64,000 bases of DNA from Cloacimonetes bacterium UBA6097 (GTDB lineage Bacteria > Cloacimonadota > Cloacimonadia > Cloacimonadales > Cloacimonadaceae), in NCBI GenBank assembly GCA_002435865.1, contig DIWV01000007.1, forward strand, positions 453,452 to 517,451, written 5' to 3'. Numbering within the stretch: position 1 is the first letter of the stretch; the number at the start of each line of letters is the position of its first letter. The notes beneath the pieces were generated by a model. That model saw only the letters and a list, made by a program, of their open reading frames with translations. It searched no databases and had not been told where the DNA came from. This document shows positions 9,033 to 18,248 of the stretch, one piece after another. The position numbers were made by a program, and so were the translations under genes.

Positions 9033-10914
9033 ATTAAACTTTATTCACTATTTCAGGATTTTACTCGGGCTTCTTTTTGTAATTTTACTGATAGCTTTAT
9101 TCTATTTACAGGTGATGCAGGGCTCATATTATAAGCAGATTGCAGAAAGTAATTTTGTCAGACTGCGCAGAATCATTGCTACCCGCGGAGAAATCTATGA
9201 CCATAAGTACCGCTCAATTGTAGAAAATGTGCCATCTCAAAACCTGTATCTGATCACGGGAAGAATAAGAAATTTCAAGGCTCTGTCTGATTTTTTAACT
9301 GCTGAGTTTAATGTTGGTGGAGAAGAACTTCACCAGATAATTGAGAAAACCAGGTTCCGTTCTTATGAAGATGTCATCATTGCCGAAAATGTACCATATG
9401 AAACTGTGCTGACTTTATCTGAAAAACTGAACTATTATCCGGAGTTGTTTTTTCGTAGTGAAACAACACGTAACTACATATTCCCAAATCACTTTACAGG
9501 TTACGTTGGCAGGATAAACGAAGATGAATACCAAAAGTATAAGGATGAAGATTATACCATTAACAGCCAGATTGGCAAAACAGGTCTGGAAAAGTTTTAT
9601 GAAGTTTTAGTAAAAGGCAGAGATGGCCGTGAGATTGTTCAGGTAGATTCAAGGGGACGCAATCTGAACCTGTTTAGAAATGACAGTACCATAGAACCTG
9701 AAAATGGACTTAGCTTAGTATTGACCTTGGATAATGATATCCAGACTTATGCTGAATCAATATTCCCAACAGGGATGAGAGGAGCTATTGTTGTCATGGA
9801 TATAAAAAGTGGTGGAGTTTTAGCTTATGTAAGCAAACCCAGCTTTGATCCAAATGTATTTATGTCCAAGATAAGCGCTGAAGACTGGCAGACAATGAAT
9901 GACGATGTATCAAAACCGATGCTGGACAGGGTAATTCATGCTGCCTATCCCCCGGGTTCTGTTTTTAAACCTGTTACAGCCGGACTGGGTTTGGAAAAAA
10001 GTGTAATTAACCAGTATACTCTTTTGGCGAACTGTGTGGGAGGTCTTCAGATAGGGAACAGGTTCTTTAAGTGCTGGAGCAGTGCCGGTCATGGCAGAAG
10101 CAATGTAATTGATGCTATCAAAGTATCCTGCGATGTCTTTTTTTATGATTTATCCATGAAGCTTAAACTTGAAGAATATAAACAATTTGTCAATCAGTGT
10201 ATGCTGGGTCAAAGAACCGGGCTGGATTTACCAAATGAAAGAATGGGTTTTTTCCCCGATACGGAATGGTATCATAAAACATTCGGTAAAAGAATCAGTA
10301 TTCTGGGTCACAAGGTAAACCTGGCAATTGGGCAGGGGGAAGTACTTTGCACTCCGGTTCAGATCTGCGCATTTTACTCTGCTATAGCTAACAACGGAGT
10401 CTGGATACAACCTCACTTTTTGGATAAGACAGTTGGCAAGAATTCTTTCTCCGGTCAGTTTATCAATCCTGTTAAGCATATCAAACTGCCAATAAATTCA
10501 CAGAACCTGCAAATAATCCAACAGGGTTTATTCAGTGTTTGTAACGTTCCCGGTGGAACAGCAAACAGCGTCAGAGTCAAAGGTGCAACCACTTTTGGCA
10601 AAACAGGTTCTGCCGAAAATGTACGTGGTAGAACTACTCATGCCTGGTTCAGCGGGTATATAGTTTCAGACACACCCGAAATCACTGTAACCGTCTTTTT
10701 GGAAAATGCAGGCCACGGGGGTGGTGTGGCAGCACCCTTAGCAACAAAAATAATGAATTACTACATGGGTAATTATCAATCCATTAAAGCACCTGTACAG
10801 GTTCCTTTGCAGTTTCTGGAACAGGATATGTCAACCCTGGAACAAATGCCCAATCAGAATGCTAATATCCTGCCCACTGCAGATATACCGGCAGAGGCAG
10901 AAAGCCATGATTAA
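9025..10914 (+). CDS. mrdA: Penicillin-binding protein 2, elongation transpeptidase
   Basis: Class B PBP that cross-links peptidoglycan with RodA during cell elongation. One N-terminal membrane anchor (about residues 9-30), a dimerisation/pedestal domain starting at R-G-E-I-Y-D, then the transpeptidase domain with S-V-F-K (active-site Ser, about 312-315), the S-x-N position written as S-C-D after I-K-V, and K-T-G (in F-G-K-T-G-S-A) near 525. About 629 residues is typical of PBP2. I chose the ATG at 9025, which overlaps the mreD stop; a TTG four codons earlier is also open. The gene lies between mreD and rodA as in most rod-shape operons. Confidence 0.95.
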   Translation: MDRLNFIHYFRILLGLLFVILLIALFYLQVMQGSYYKQIAESNFVRLRRIIATRGEIYDHKYRSIVENVPSQNLYLITGRIRNFKALSDFLTAEFNVGGEELHQIIEKTRFRSYEDVIIAENVPYETVLTLSEKLNYYPELFFRSETTRNYIFPNHFTGYVGRINEDEYQKYKDEDYTINSQIGKTGLEKFYEVLVKGRDGREIVQVDSRGRNLNLFRNDSTIEPENGLSLVLTLDNDIQTYAESIFPTGMRGAIVVMDIKSGGVLAYVSKPSFDPNVFMSKISAEDWQTMNDDVSKPMLDRVIHAAYPPGSVFKPVTAGLGLEKSVINQYTLLANCVGGLQIGNRFFKCWSSAGHGRSNVIDAIKVSCDVFFYDLSMKLKLEEYKQFVNQCMLGQRTGLDLPNERMGFFPDTEWYHKTFGKRISILGHKVNLAIGQGEVLCTPVQICAFYSAIANNGVWIQPHFLDKTVGKNSFSGQFINPVKHIKLPINSQNLQIIQQGLFSVCNVPGGTANSVRVKGATTFGKTGSAENVRGRTTHAWFSGYIVSDTPEITVTVFLENAGHGGGVAAPLATKIMNYYMGNYQSIKAPVQVPLQFLEQDMSTLEQMPNQNANILPTADIPAEAESHD

Positions 10915-12124
10915 CAAGAAGAAATTTGACTATACATTAGCTGTTTTGCTGATAATTATCATTATAACAGGTATTATAGCTATCTATACCGCATCCACAA
11001 GTAAAATCGGAGAAAACATCTCTGTGAAAGATTACTGGTGGAGACAACTGATTTTTACTTTTATCCTGGCAGGAGTTTTGTTCTTACTTTTTAAGTTACC
11101 TATGCCGATTTTTGATGTATTGGTTGTTCCTCTTTATATTCTAAATCTGATTTTCCTGTTTCTGGTGCTCTTCACGCCTGCAATTAATGGTGCTCACAGG
11201 TGGTTTAATATTTTCGGCTTTTCCTATCAGCCTTCGGAAAGTGCAAAGTTGTTGACTATTTTATTAACTGCAAGAATATTGTCAAAGGAACATCTGAGTG
11301 AATTACGTCAGCTGATTTACGGATTTTTATGCGTCCTTGCTCCTGTAATGATGATAATGATTGAGCCGGATTTTGGAACTACGCTGGTGTTTTGGATAAG
11401 CCTGTTTGCAATGTTTGCAGCAGCAGGGATTCCGGCGTTTTATTTATTGCTGATTGTGAGTCCGCTTATCAGTATTATAGCTTCTTTTCACTGGATGTTC
11501 ATTGTTCTTTGGATTTTTATATTTGTACTGGTATTACTATGGTTCAGATTATCATGGGTGACAGTAACTGTTTCGACTATCTTGAATATATTTCTGGCGA
11601 TTATAATGCCCGTTTTCTGGGGTGGTATGAAAGAATACCAGCAAAACAGGATTCTTACCTTTCTTGACCCTACCAGGGATCCCCTGGGAGCAGGATACCA
11701 GATAATCCAGGCAAAAATTGCTGTTGGCAGTGGTGGAACTATAGGTAAAGGCTGGTTGGAAGGAACACAAAAAAACATGAATTTCCTTCCTGAGCATCAT
11801 ACTGACTTTATTTTCTCCATTGTTGGGGAAGAGTTTGGCTTTATTGGCAGTGCAATACTGCTAATTTTGTTCTTTTTATTATTTTGGCGTATTACTCTGG
11901 CAATCAGAGAAATCAGGGTACGTGAGCGCAAGATTGTGGCATCCGGAATCTTTGGTTATCTGATGTTTCAGACTTTTATAAACATAGGAATGAATATAGG
12001 TTTGGTACCAACCACCGGTATTCCTTTACCGTTTATAAGTTATGGCGGCTCAAACCTTTTAATAAACGGGCTGGCAATTGGTGTTATTTTAAAATATTTA
12101 AACGAAAGAGGATTTATTAAATGA
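10907..12124 (+). CDS. rodA: Rod shape-determining protein RodA, SEDS glycosyltransferase
   Basis: Multi-pass membrane peptidoglycan polymerase that works with PBP2. About 405 residues with ten or so hydrophobic helices. The SEDS signature is present: the long loop with the E-H-H-T-D-F-I-F-S-I-V-G-E-E-F-G motif, P-S-E-x-A-K-L early in the protein and P-F-I-S-Y-G-G-S near the C-terminus. The ATG at 10907 overlaps the end of mrdA by 8 bases and has an agagg upstream; an ATG at 10859 is buried in mrdA and adds a non-hydrophobic leader. The stop overlaps the next gene (ATGA). Confidence 0.96.
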   Translation: MINKKKFDYTLAVLLIIIIITGIIAIYTASTSKIGENISVKDYWWRQLIFTFILAGVLFLLFKLPMPIFDVLVVPLYILNLIFLFLVLFTPAINGAHRWFNIFGFSYQPSESAKLLTILLTARILSKEHLSELRQLIYGFLCVLAPVMMIMIEPDFGTTLVFWISLFAMFAAAGIPAFYLLLIVSPLISIIASFHWMFIVLWIFIFVLVLLWFRLSWVTVTVSTILNIFLAIIMPVFWGGMKEYQQNRILTFLDPTRDPLGAGYQIIQAKIAVGSGGTIGKGWLEGTQKNMNFLPEHHTDFIFSIVGEEFGFIGSAILLILFFLLFWRITLAIREIRVRERKIVASGIFGYLMFQTFINIGMNIGLVPTTGIPLPFISYGGSNLLINGLAIGVILKYLNERGFIK

Positions 12125-12717
12125 GAATGTTGCTCCTTATTTTACTCTGTATCAGCCTATTTCTAAGCAGTTGTTTTTGGGGCACATCTCTTCTGTTTTT
12201 GGATTCTGACAGCCAGGGAAAACTCAATCTTGTTCCAAACAGCGGATTGGAAAAATCCGATAAAAGCAATCCTGAATTACCGGAAGGTTGGCTAATAGTA
12301 AGCACTTTAACCGATAAATCAGAACCGGTGACTCTGGACTCCACAATAGTTCAGAGTGGTAAAAAATCACTAAAGATTGCCAATAGCAAGAAAGATATGT
12401 ACATTGTGTCAGATGCGTTTCAGGTCAATTACACGGGTGGTTATTATTCCAAATTTTCAATCAGATCTGCAAAACCTATGCAAAAACCAGCCCGTCTTTA
12501 CTTTTGGGCATATGACAACAGAGGTAACAAAAAGAACAGCTTCCGCAAAAGTATAAAAGCCAGGACTGATTGGAAGAGAGCTTCTATCAGCGCAGGTTTT
12601 CTTAAAAATTCCGTTAGTTTTGCACGTGTGGCAATTTTTATCCCCAAAGATACTGACAACACAATCTACATTGATGATGTCGGCTGCTATTTAGTCCATC
12701 AGTTCACCAAAGAGTAA
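12121..12717 (+). CDS. Lipoprotein with carbohydrate-binding-module-like fold, mre operon
   Basis: A 198-residue lipoprotein: leader ending in L-S-S-C (Cys about residue 18), then a single beta-rich domain that begins L-V-P-N-S-G-L-E and contains G-K-K-S-L-K-I-A-N and ends T-I-Y-I-D-D-V-G-C. This pattern (N-x-G-F/L-E start, T-I-Y-I-D-D-V end) is the usual frame of jelly-roll carbohydrate-binding modules. Binding to wall or surface glycan is an inference supported by its overlap with rodA (ATGA). No catalytic residues are recognisable. Confidence 0.7.
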   Translation: MRMLLLILLCISLFLSSCFWGTSLLFLDSDSQGKLNLVPNSGLEKSDKSNPELPEGWLIVSTLTDKSEPVTLDSTIVQSGKKSLKIANSKKDMYIVSDAFQVNYTGGYYSKFSIRSAKPMQKPARLYFWAYDNRGNKKNSFRKSIKARTDWKRASISAGFLKNSVSFARVAIFIPKDTDNTIYIDDVGCYLVHQFTKE

Positions 12718-12728
12718 AAATCCCACAG

Positions 12729-13190
12729 ATGCGCTTATTAATCCAGAGAGTATCAGAAACAACTGTCTCCATAGACGGAGCAGTCCATTCTTCTATTGGA
12801 AAAGGGCTCCTGGTTTTAATTGGCATACACCAATCAGATTCATCTTCAGATATCCCCTGGCTGGCAAAGAAACTGGTAGAACTGCGTATCTTTGAAGATG
12901 AAAACGATAAAATGAACCGCTCTGTGCTTGATATCAAAGGTGAAATCCTTGTCATATCCCAGTTTACTCTTTATGCAGATTGCCGCCGGGGCAGACGGCC
13001 TGATTTCATAGATGCAGCCAATCCCAAACTGGCAGAACAGCTATACGATGAGTTTGTAAATGAAGTAAAAACCTATGGACTGACAGTAAAGACCGGTGTT
13101 TTCGCCGCTAATATGCAGGTAAGCCTTGTCAATGACGGGCCTGTAACTATTATTCTGGACTCCAGGGATTCCCGTTCTAAAACAGGATAA
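12729..13190 (+). CDS. dtd: D-aminoacyl-tRNA deacylase
   Basis: Cytoplasmic proofreading enzyme that hydrolyses D-aminoacyl-tRNA and Gly-tRNA(Ala). 153 residues, close to the usual 145-150. The two diagnostic motifs are clear: S-Q-F-T-L (near residue 78) and N-D-G-P-V-T (near 137, the N-x-G-P motif). It starts M-R-L-L-I-Q-R-V, as in the family. No strong ribosome binding site precedes the ATG, which is 11 bases after the lipoprotein stop, so it is probably carried along by the upstream operon. Confidence 0.96.
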   Translation: MRLLIQRVSETTVSIDGAVHSSIGKGLLVLIGIHQSDSSSDIPWLAKKLVELRIFEDENDKMNRSVLDIKGEILVISQFTLYADCRRGRRPDFIDAANPKLAEQLYDEFVNEVKTYGLTVKTGVFAANMQVSLVNDGPVTIILDSRDSRSKTG

Positions 13191-13201
13191 AAGATAAGTT
13201 A

Positions 13202-14104
13202 ATGTCAAAAGCTCATAATATTGCATATATCCAGGCGTTTTTTGCTATGTTATTCTGGGCATTTACATTTGTCTGGATTAAAGTTGCCCTCAGGACCTAT
13301 CATCCCATCGAAATCGTGTTTCTCAGGCTGGTCCTGGCAAATATCCTCCTGTTCCTGGCAATTGGAGTGATGAACCATAAACAAAAACCTGCCAAAGAAG
13401 ATATCCTGCGCTTTATGGCAGTGTCTTTTTTTGAACCGTTCTGCTACTTTCTGGGAGAAGCAAACGGCATGCAGTTTGTCTCTCCTACTTTGGGTTCATT
13501 GATTATTTCCACTATTCCGATAGTTACTTTTGTGGGTGCCTGGCTATTTTTAAAAGAAAAAGTGACAATCCTGCTTTTTGCAGGGCTGATTATTTCATTT
13601 ATCGGCGTAGCTGTACTGGCTTTTGAATCTACAGAAATCTGGGCAACTGTAAGGGGAGTTTCATTACTTCTTTTCGCCGTGATGGGCGGAATGTTTTATG
13701 GCATTACAGTACGTAAACTCACTTTAAAATACGACACAATTACCATTGTAGCCTGGCAGAGTTTCTGGGGATTGCTTTATTTTGCTCCGTTGTTCTTTAT
13801 CTTTCATGGCAGGACATTCTTCACAATGCAGCATTCAGGATTTGGACTTCTGACCATCGCTTCCATGTCTGTTTTCGGTTCTGTGGGAGCGTTTCTCTTG
13901 TTTACTGGCGTAATCAGGGAACTTGGAGTTATACGTTCAAACCTGACCACCAATCTGATTCCTGTCTTAACAGCCTTTATGGCTTTTATTTTATTGGGTG
14001 ACAAACCCACTATCAGGGCAGTACTTGGCATTTTGCTGGTCATAACAGGATTGATAATCTCACAACTAAAGGACATTAAAAAAGTCGTCGTTCCGGCTGA
14101 ATAA
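13202..14104 (+). CDS. EamA/DMT family transporter
   Basis: A 300-residue inner-membrane permease with ten predicted helices in two EamA repeats (about residues 8-140 and 150-290). Typical segments are A-F-F-A-M-L-F-W-A-F-T-F in helix 1, the S-P-T-L-G-S-L-I-I-S-T-I-P end of the first repeat, and L-I-P-V-L-T-A-F in the second. Members export amino acids, nucleosides or other metabolites; the substrate cannot be deduced. It follows dtd after 11 bases and is the last gene before a 626-base repeat-rich gap. Confidence 0.9.
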   Translation: MSKAHNIAYIQAFFAMLFWAFTFVWIKVALRTYHPIEIVFLRLVLANILLFLAIGVMNHKQKPAKEDILRFMAVSFFEPFCYFLGEANGMQFVSPTLGSLIISTIPIVTFVGAWLFLKEKVTILLFAGLIISFIGVAVLAFESTEIWATVRGVSLLLFAVMGGMFYGITVRKLTLKYDTITIVAWQSFWGLLYFAPLFFIFHGRTFFTMQHSGFGLLTIASMSVFGSVGAFLLFTGVIRELGVIRSNLTTNLIPVLTAFMAFILLGDKPTIRAVLGILLVITGLIISQLKDIKKVVVPAE

Positions 14105-14380
14105 ACCCGCAAAATAGCCATTCCGGTGTTTTGTCATTCCTGCAGTTCGAGGGTCTCTCCCGTTGTAGAACGGGACAGGAATCCATGCGGTTTTCTTTTT
14201 CACCACAGAGACACAGAGGAAAAAGAGAGTAGCGCTTTTTTGTAAAAGGCTGCATAAAACAATCTTATCAGGCAATTCATAATTCATTATTTTCATGTAT
14301 TTAGTATTCCCTCTTTTTTTTAGTTCGCAATTCTCTCCCTTTCCCCCTTTTCTTACTTCCTATTATCATCAGTATATCTG
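14105..14380. repeat. Intergenic palindromic and CACAGAG-type repeats
   Basis: Non-coding part of the 626-base gap after the EamA gene. A nested hairpin at 14133-14182 has attcctg (14136-14142) facing caggaat (14176-14182) around an inner stem tcccgtt/aacggga (14158-14164 and 14169-14175). The same gtcattcctg...caggaat family recurs at 24056, 54949 and 56124. Next, 14201-14220 carries caccacagagacacagagga, a motif that recurs in inverted form near 56495, 58033, 58950, 59025 and 60220. These are small dispersed intergenic repeats; I see no gene. Confidence 0.65.
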
Positions 14381-14460
14381 CAGCATAGTTTCTGTATACT
14401 TTCTGTATAGTTTCTGTATACTTGGATACAGAAACTATGCTGTAAATATGCTGTATATAC
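14381..14460. repeat. 11-bp inverted tandem array, locus B
   Basis: Units catagtttctg, tatactttctg and tatagtttctg (14384-14416) run head to tail, then reverse: cagaaactat with two further gctgtaaatat/gctgtatatac-type units to 14460. The outer arms are a perfect 17-bp inverted repeat (14381-14397 with 14426-14442), so the transcript could form a long hairpin. Locus E near 55900 uses the same unit. Confidence 0.85.
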
Positions 14461-14730
14461 ACTGTGGATTAACACATGCATTTAAGAAGTATATAAGGGT
14501 CATTTATGCAGTTTCCTGTGGCAAACAGGATTTTTTATACGTAAAACTTGACTTTACGCCATTTTTAGATAGTATTTAATAAAAGGGTAAAACCTTCTGA
14601 GGACAGATATGCGCATACGGATATGTTTTTCTTGACTTATTTGCAAGCAGTTGTGGAATAAAATCTGCATAAATTCAGGTATAAAAATCAGAGAATAATT
14701 AGAATAACGAATAGAATAAAGGAAAGGGAT

Positions 14731-16518
14731 GTGAAAACAGTAAATAAAAGCATACTGATAGCAGTTCTTCTGGTATTGACGATTGGTTTATCAGCAGTAG
14801 TCAAAGTGTCTTTACAGGTTTCTCCGGATTCTTTAAAGCCCGGTGAAAAAGGAACAATTAAAGCTATCATGGCGATTCCTGACAACATGCACCAAAATTA
14901 TGTTCCCGGAGAATATGACTTCTTTTATCTGACTGCGACTGCAAAAAACCTGAGTTTTGGTAAAACCCAATATCCTCCTGCAGACCGCATAGGTGAAGAC
15001 GGTGAGTGGATTTATGATAAAAAAGTCACATTAACATTACCTTTTACAGTAAAAAAAGATGCTAAATCAGGTAAAATCCCGATTGATATCGAATTTGGAT
15101 ACAACAATTGCTTTGAATCCGGTGCCTGCGAACCGCCCGAAACGGTAAATCAAAAGCTAAGCATTAAAATTATCGACACAGCAGAAACTATTGATGAAGG
15201 TGATTCTATAGTATCTGTCCTGCCAGCAACTCCGGATTCTGTTCCGGAACCAATAAAGGAAAATATTCCGAAACCGGTAGCGGCAAATATCTGGAAGTAT
15301 CTCTTAATGGCTTTTCTGGGTGGCGTGATTCTTAACATAATGCCCTGTGTTTTGCCTGTGTTGTCGATTAAGGCAATGAGCATTGTAAAACAGGCACACC
15401 AGGGTAAATCAGTCATAATGAGGCATTCTTTTGCCTATACAGCGGGGATTTTGTTTTCTTTCCTGATTCTGGCAACCGTGATTGTTATCCTTAAAATTGC
15501 CGGGGAATCGGTCGGCTGGGGTTTCCAATTCCAGAATACAGCGTTTGTAATGGTGCTGACATCGATGATATTCGTGTTCGCTCTATCTCTTTTTGACGTA
15601 TTTATTATCAGCCCTCCGGGCATGAATGCTGCCACAAAGGCTTCAGGCAAAGGCGGATACGGCGGTTCTTTTTTCAGTGGTATATTTGCAGTTCTGCTGG
15701 CAACACCCTGTTCTGCTCCATTACTTGGAACTGCACTTGGTTTTGCATTTTCGCAGCCACCTGTATTAATAATCATTTTCTTCCTGCTAATCGGACTTGG
15801 TCTGGCATTGCCATTTATTTTACTCGGATTTAATCCAAAACTGATGAAAGTGATTCCCAAACCCGGTGAATGGATGAATATATTCAAGGAAATCATGGGC
15901 TTCCTCTTACTTGGTACAGCAGTCTGGCTTTTACATGTGGTTTATCAGCAGAATGGCGGCGATTACCTGCTTAAAGTTTTAATTTATTTAGTCTTCCTCG
16001 GTTTTGCCACCTGGCTGTACGGACGCTTTGTCAGGCTGGAACACTCCAGATTTACTCAGTGGCTGTTCACGATTTTGGCAATTATCATTGTTGCTGCATC
16101 TGTATATGTTTTTCTTCCTTACGAAGAGATGTCCGCTGCCCCAACAGCACAAAATATATCAACTGAAAAAGGTTTTGAAGGCTGGTATGTGTTTTCACCC
16201 GAACTGGTGAATGAACTGGTTGCCAAAGGCGAACCTGTGTTCATAGATTTCGGTGCCAAGTGGTGCATGACCTGCCTTTCCAACGAAAAGACTGTTATCA
16301 CAACTGCTGAAATGAAAGAAGCCTTTGAACTGAAAAAAGTTAACCTGATAAAAGGTGATTTTACTAAAAAGAATCCTGTGATGCAGACCTTTATGAAGAA
16401 ATTCGGCAGGGCAGGAGTGCCTTTTTATGTATTATATATACCGGGTAAAGAACCTGTCCTGTTCCCCGAAATTATAACGATTCCAATGATTAAAAAAGCA
16501 TTGGAAGAGCTTCCATAA
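14731..16518 (+). CDS. dsbD: Thiol:disulfide interchange protein, DsbD-like
   Basis: Membrane reductase that passes electrons from cytoplasmic thioredoxin to extracytoplasmic thiol proteins. Order: signal peptide (1-22), DsbD-alpha-like domain (about 25-150) with a Cys pair at 127 and 133, eight-helix core (about 188-460) with P-C-V-L-P at 205-209 and a second conserved Cys in T-P-C-S-A-P, and a C-terminal thioredoxin domain with W-C-M-T-C (Cys 512 and 515). 595 residues matches full-length DsbD. Start is GTG at 14731 with a strong aaaggaaaggg. Three of the next four genes encode likely thiol-redox partners or targets, which supports the role. Confidence 0.93.
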   Translation: MKTVNKSILIAVLLVLTIGLSAVVKVSLQVSPDSLKPGEKGTIKAIMAIPDNMHQNYVPGEYDFFYLTATAKNLSFGKTQYPPADRIGEDGEWIYDKKVTLTLPFTVKKDAKSGKIPIDIEFGYNNCFESGACEPPETVNQKLSIKIIDTAETIDEGDSIVSVLPATPDSVPEPIKENIPKPVAANIWKYLLMAFLGGVILNIMPCVLPVLSIKAMSIVKQAHQGKSVIMRHSFAYTAGILFSFLILATVIVILKIAGESVGWGFQFQNTAFVMVLTSMIFVFALSLFDVFIISPPGMNAATKASGKGGYGGSFFSGIFAVLLATPCSAPLLGTALGFAFSQPPVLIIIFFLLIGLGLALPFILLGFNPKLMKVIPKPGEWMNIFKEIMGFLLLGTAVWLLHVVYQQNGGDYLLKVLIYLVFLGFATWLYGRFVRLEHSRFTQWLFTILAIIIVAASVYVFLPYEEMSAAPTAQNISTEKGFEGWYVFSPELVNELVAKGEPVFIDFGAKWCMTCLSNEKTVITTAEMKEAFELKKVNLIKGDFTKKNPVMQTFMKKFGRAGVPFYVLYIPGKEPVLFPEIITIPMIKKALEELP

Positions 16519-16534
16519 AACGCTGGAGTATTTA

Positions 16535-17698
16535 ATGCGGAAAGTATTATATAGCCTTGTTATTGTAACGGCATTTTTCATAATGTCCTGTGATAGATTT
16601 AAACATTCGTTTGAACCTGTAATCACTCAAAATCCGGAAGAGATTCTTTTTACACCCCTGCAAACAGCATTTGATGCTATTACTGCAAACGATGTTTCTG
16701 CAGTAATGGCACTGTATGATGACGATTATCTGCACAACAGCCAGCAGAAAGCAGACAGGGAATCGTTTTTCCAAAGTATGTTTGCCAAAGTTAGCGATCC
16801 GGTGTTCACAGTGTCTTTGATAGCTTCGCAAAATATCGGGATTGATGACACGCTTTCTACCACTACCTGGCGGTTATTGGTAACTGACTCTGCAAAACAG
16901 GTCATTGCCGACAGTACATTTTTTGGTGAAGAGATTATCAAAAGGGGAAACACCTGGTTGCTTTACGGCAACAGGGACACATGCTGCCCTCCGGTTACAT
17001 TCAAAGAACGGATAATTGTAGAGAAATTTACCTATACAACCTGTCCTAACTGCCCTGATGTGGCGGAACAACTGCATCAATTGCAACTGGCATATCCTTA
17101 TAGCATGAGTTATCTGGAATATCATGTTGCCAATCAGCTGAATATCGGAAATGGAGATGTTTACGGATATTATGGCAATCCCTCAATGCCGGCGGTTGTT
17201 TTCAATGGGCAAAGCATGATAATCGGCAATAATACAGATAATGAGCAGATTTTTAATCAACTGGCAACTCAGATATCAAGTGCAGATGCAAAGATCAGCC
17301 TGATTAACCTTGATTATGTTATATCGGAACAAGCGCTTAGCGGCACTATCAGGCTTAATGTGCTTGACCAGAATATCGATACATCAACACTGAAACTTAA
17401 ATATGCAATAGTGGATAAGGAATCGGCGGATTATACCTATATTCCATCCGGTTATCCCTGCCGTAACGTTGTCATAGCCAAAGGAACAAAATCATTGCTG
17501 GATGCAGATTTGAGCCAGCCGGTGAATTTCAGTGTATCAATCACAAATTTACCTGCTGTCTACGGTGGAAATTTACCGATAGACAGTGCTCTGATAATCT
17601 GGGTGCAGGTTACTCCCGATCCCTTTGATAGTAATGCAAAGATTTATAATGCTTTGGAATCACCAATAACCGTAAATAAAAAATTTAACGCTAAATAG
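16535..17698 (+). CDS. Omp28-like lipoprotein with thioredoxin-type CPNC motif
   Basis: 387 residues. The lipoprotein leader ends at Cys 19 (I-M-S-C). Residues about 36-148 resemble an NTF2/SnoaL-like domain (Q-T-A-F-D-A-I-T-A-N-D-V-S-A-V-M-A-L-Y-D). From about 158 it matches Omp28-related thioredoxin-fold proteins: V-E-K-F-T-Y-T-T-C-P-N-C-P with Cys 170 and 173, then Y-G-N-P-S-M-P-A-V-V-F-N-G containing the cis-Pro region. A thiol redox or assembly function outside the inner membrane is likely. It lies between dsbD and a TlpA-like gene. Binding site ggag is 8 nt before the ATG. Confidence 0.8.
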   Translation: MRKVLYSLVIVTAFFIMSCDRFKHSFEPVITQNPEEILFTPLQTAFDAITANDVSAVMALYDDDYLHNSQQKADRESFFQSMFAKVSDPVFTVSLIASQNIGIDDTLSTTTWRLLVTDSAKQVIADSTFFGEEIIKRGNTWLLYGNRDTCCPPVTFKERIIVEKFTYTTCPNCPDVAEQLHQLQLAYPYSMSYLEYHVANQLNIGNGDVYGYYGNPSMPAVVFNGQSMIIGNNTDNEQIFNQLATQISSADAKISLINLDYVISEQALSGTIRLNVLDQNIDTSTLKLKYAIVDKESADYTYIPSGYPCRNVVIAKGTKSLLDADLSQPVNFSVSITNLPAVYGGNLPIDSALIIWVQVTPDPFDSNAKIYNALESPITVNKKFNAK

Positions 17699-17711
17699 AA
17701 AGAGGATTATT

Positions 17712-18248
17712 ATGAAGAATATCGTTTTATCAATCCTGATGCTTCTGCTGATATCATGGCTTACTGCAGAAACTATGCCTGATTTTAAACTCCCGGATAT
17801 GAATAATAAAGAAATAAAACTTGAAGACCTGTTGAATAAAGGACCTGTCTTAATTGATTTTTGGGCAACTTATTGTGTTCCCTGCAAAAAAGCGATGCCG
17901 GAACTGAATAAATTAGCTGAGAAATATGATTCTTTAACAGTGGTGCTTGTCTCAATCGATGCTCCTAAAAACGTTTCCAAAGCTAAAAGCTATCTGAAAA
18001 GTAATAATTTTAAATTCATCGGCCTGTTTGACAGCGAAATGAAACTTGCCAAAAAGCTCAGTGTAGTCAATCCTCCGCGTACTTTTATCCTGGATAAAAC
18101 AGGAGAAATTGTTTTTTCCCATGATGGTTATGAACTGAGAACAGAGAAAATCTATGAAGCCAAAATCAGAGAACTTCTTAATCTGCCGGAACTGGGAGAA
18201 AAGATTCCCGAGTTGGAGGATTGCAGTTCCTGCGGTGGATGCAAATGA
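17712..18248 (+). CDS. TlpA/ResA-like thioredoxin with Cys-rich tail
   Basis: Exported thiol oxidoreductase of the TlpA/ResA/AhpC-TSA group, 178 residues. Signal peptide (1-20), then M-P-D-F-K-L-P-D, the active site W-A-T-Y-C-V-P-C (Cys 55 and 58) and the N-P-P-R-T-F-I-L cis-Pro region. Probably reduced by the DsbD-like protein encoded two genes upstream. Odd feature: the C-terminus is D-C-S-S-C-G-G-C-K with three extra Cys (171, 174, 177), possibly a metal site or a substrate-like tail. The last bases overlap the next gene (ATGA). Confidence 0.88.
   Translation: MKNIVLSILMLLLISWLTAETMPDFKLPDMNNKEIKLEDLLNKGPVLIDFWATYCVPCKKAMPELNKLAEKYDSLTVVLVSIDAPKNVSKAKSYLKSNNFKFIGLFDSEMKLAKKLSVVNPPRTFILDKTGEIVFSHDGYELRTEKIYEAKIRELLNLPELGEKIPELEDCSSCGGCK

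Noticed and set aside
14295..14579. 94-codon plus-strand frame in the gap before dsbD
   Set aside because: It reads through the locus B 11-bp array and AT-rich DNA, has no family likeness and no ribosome binding site.
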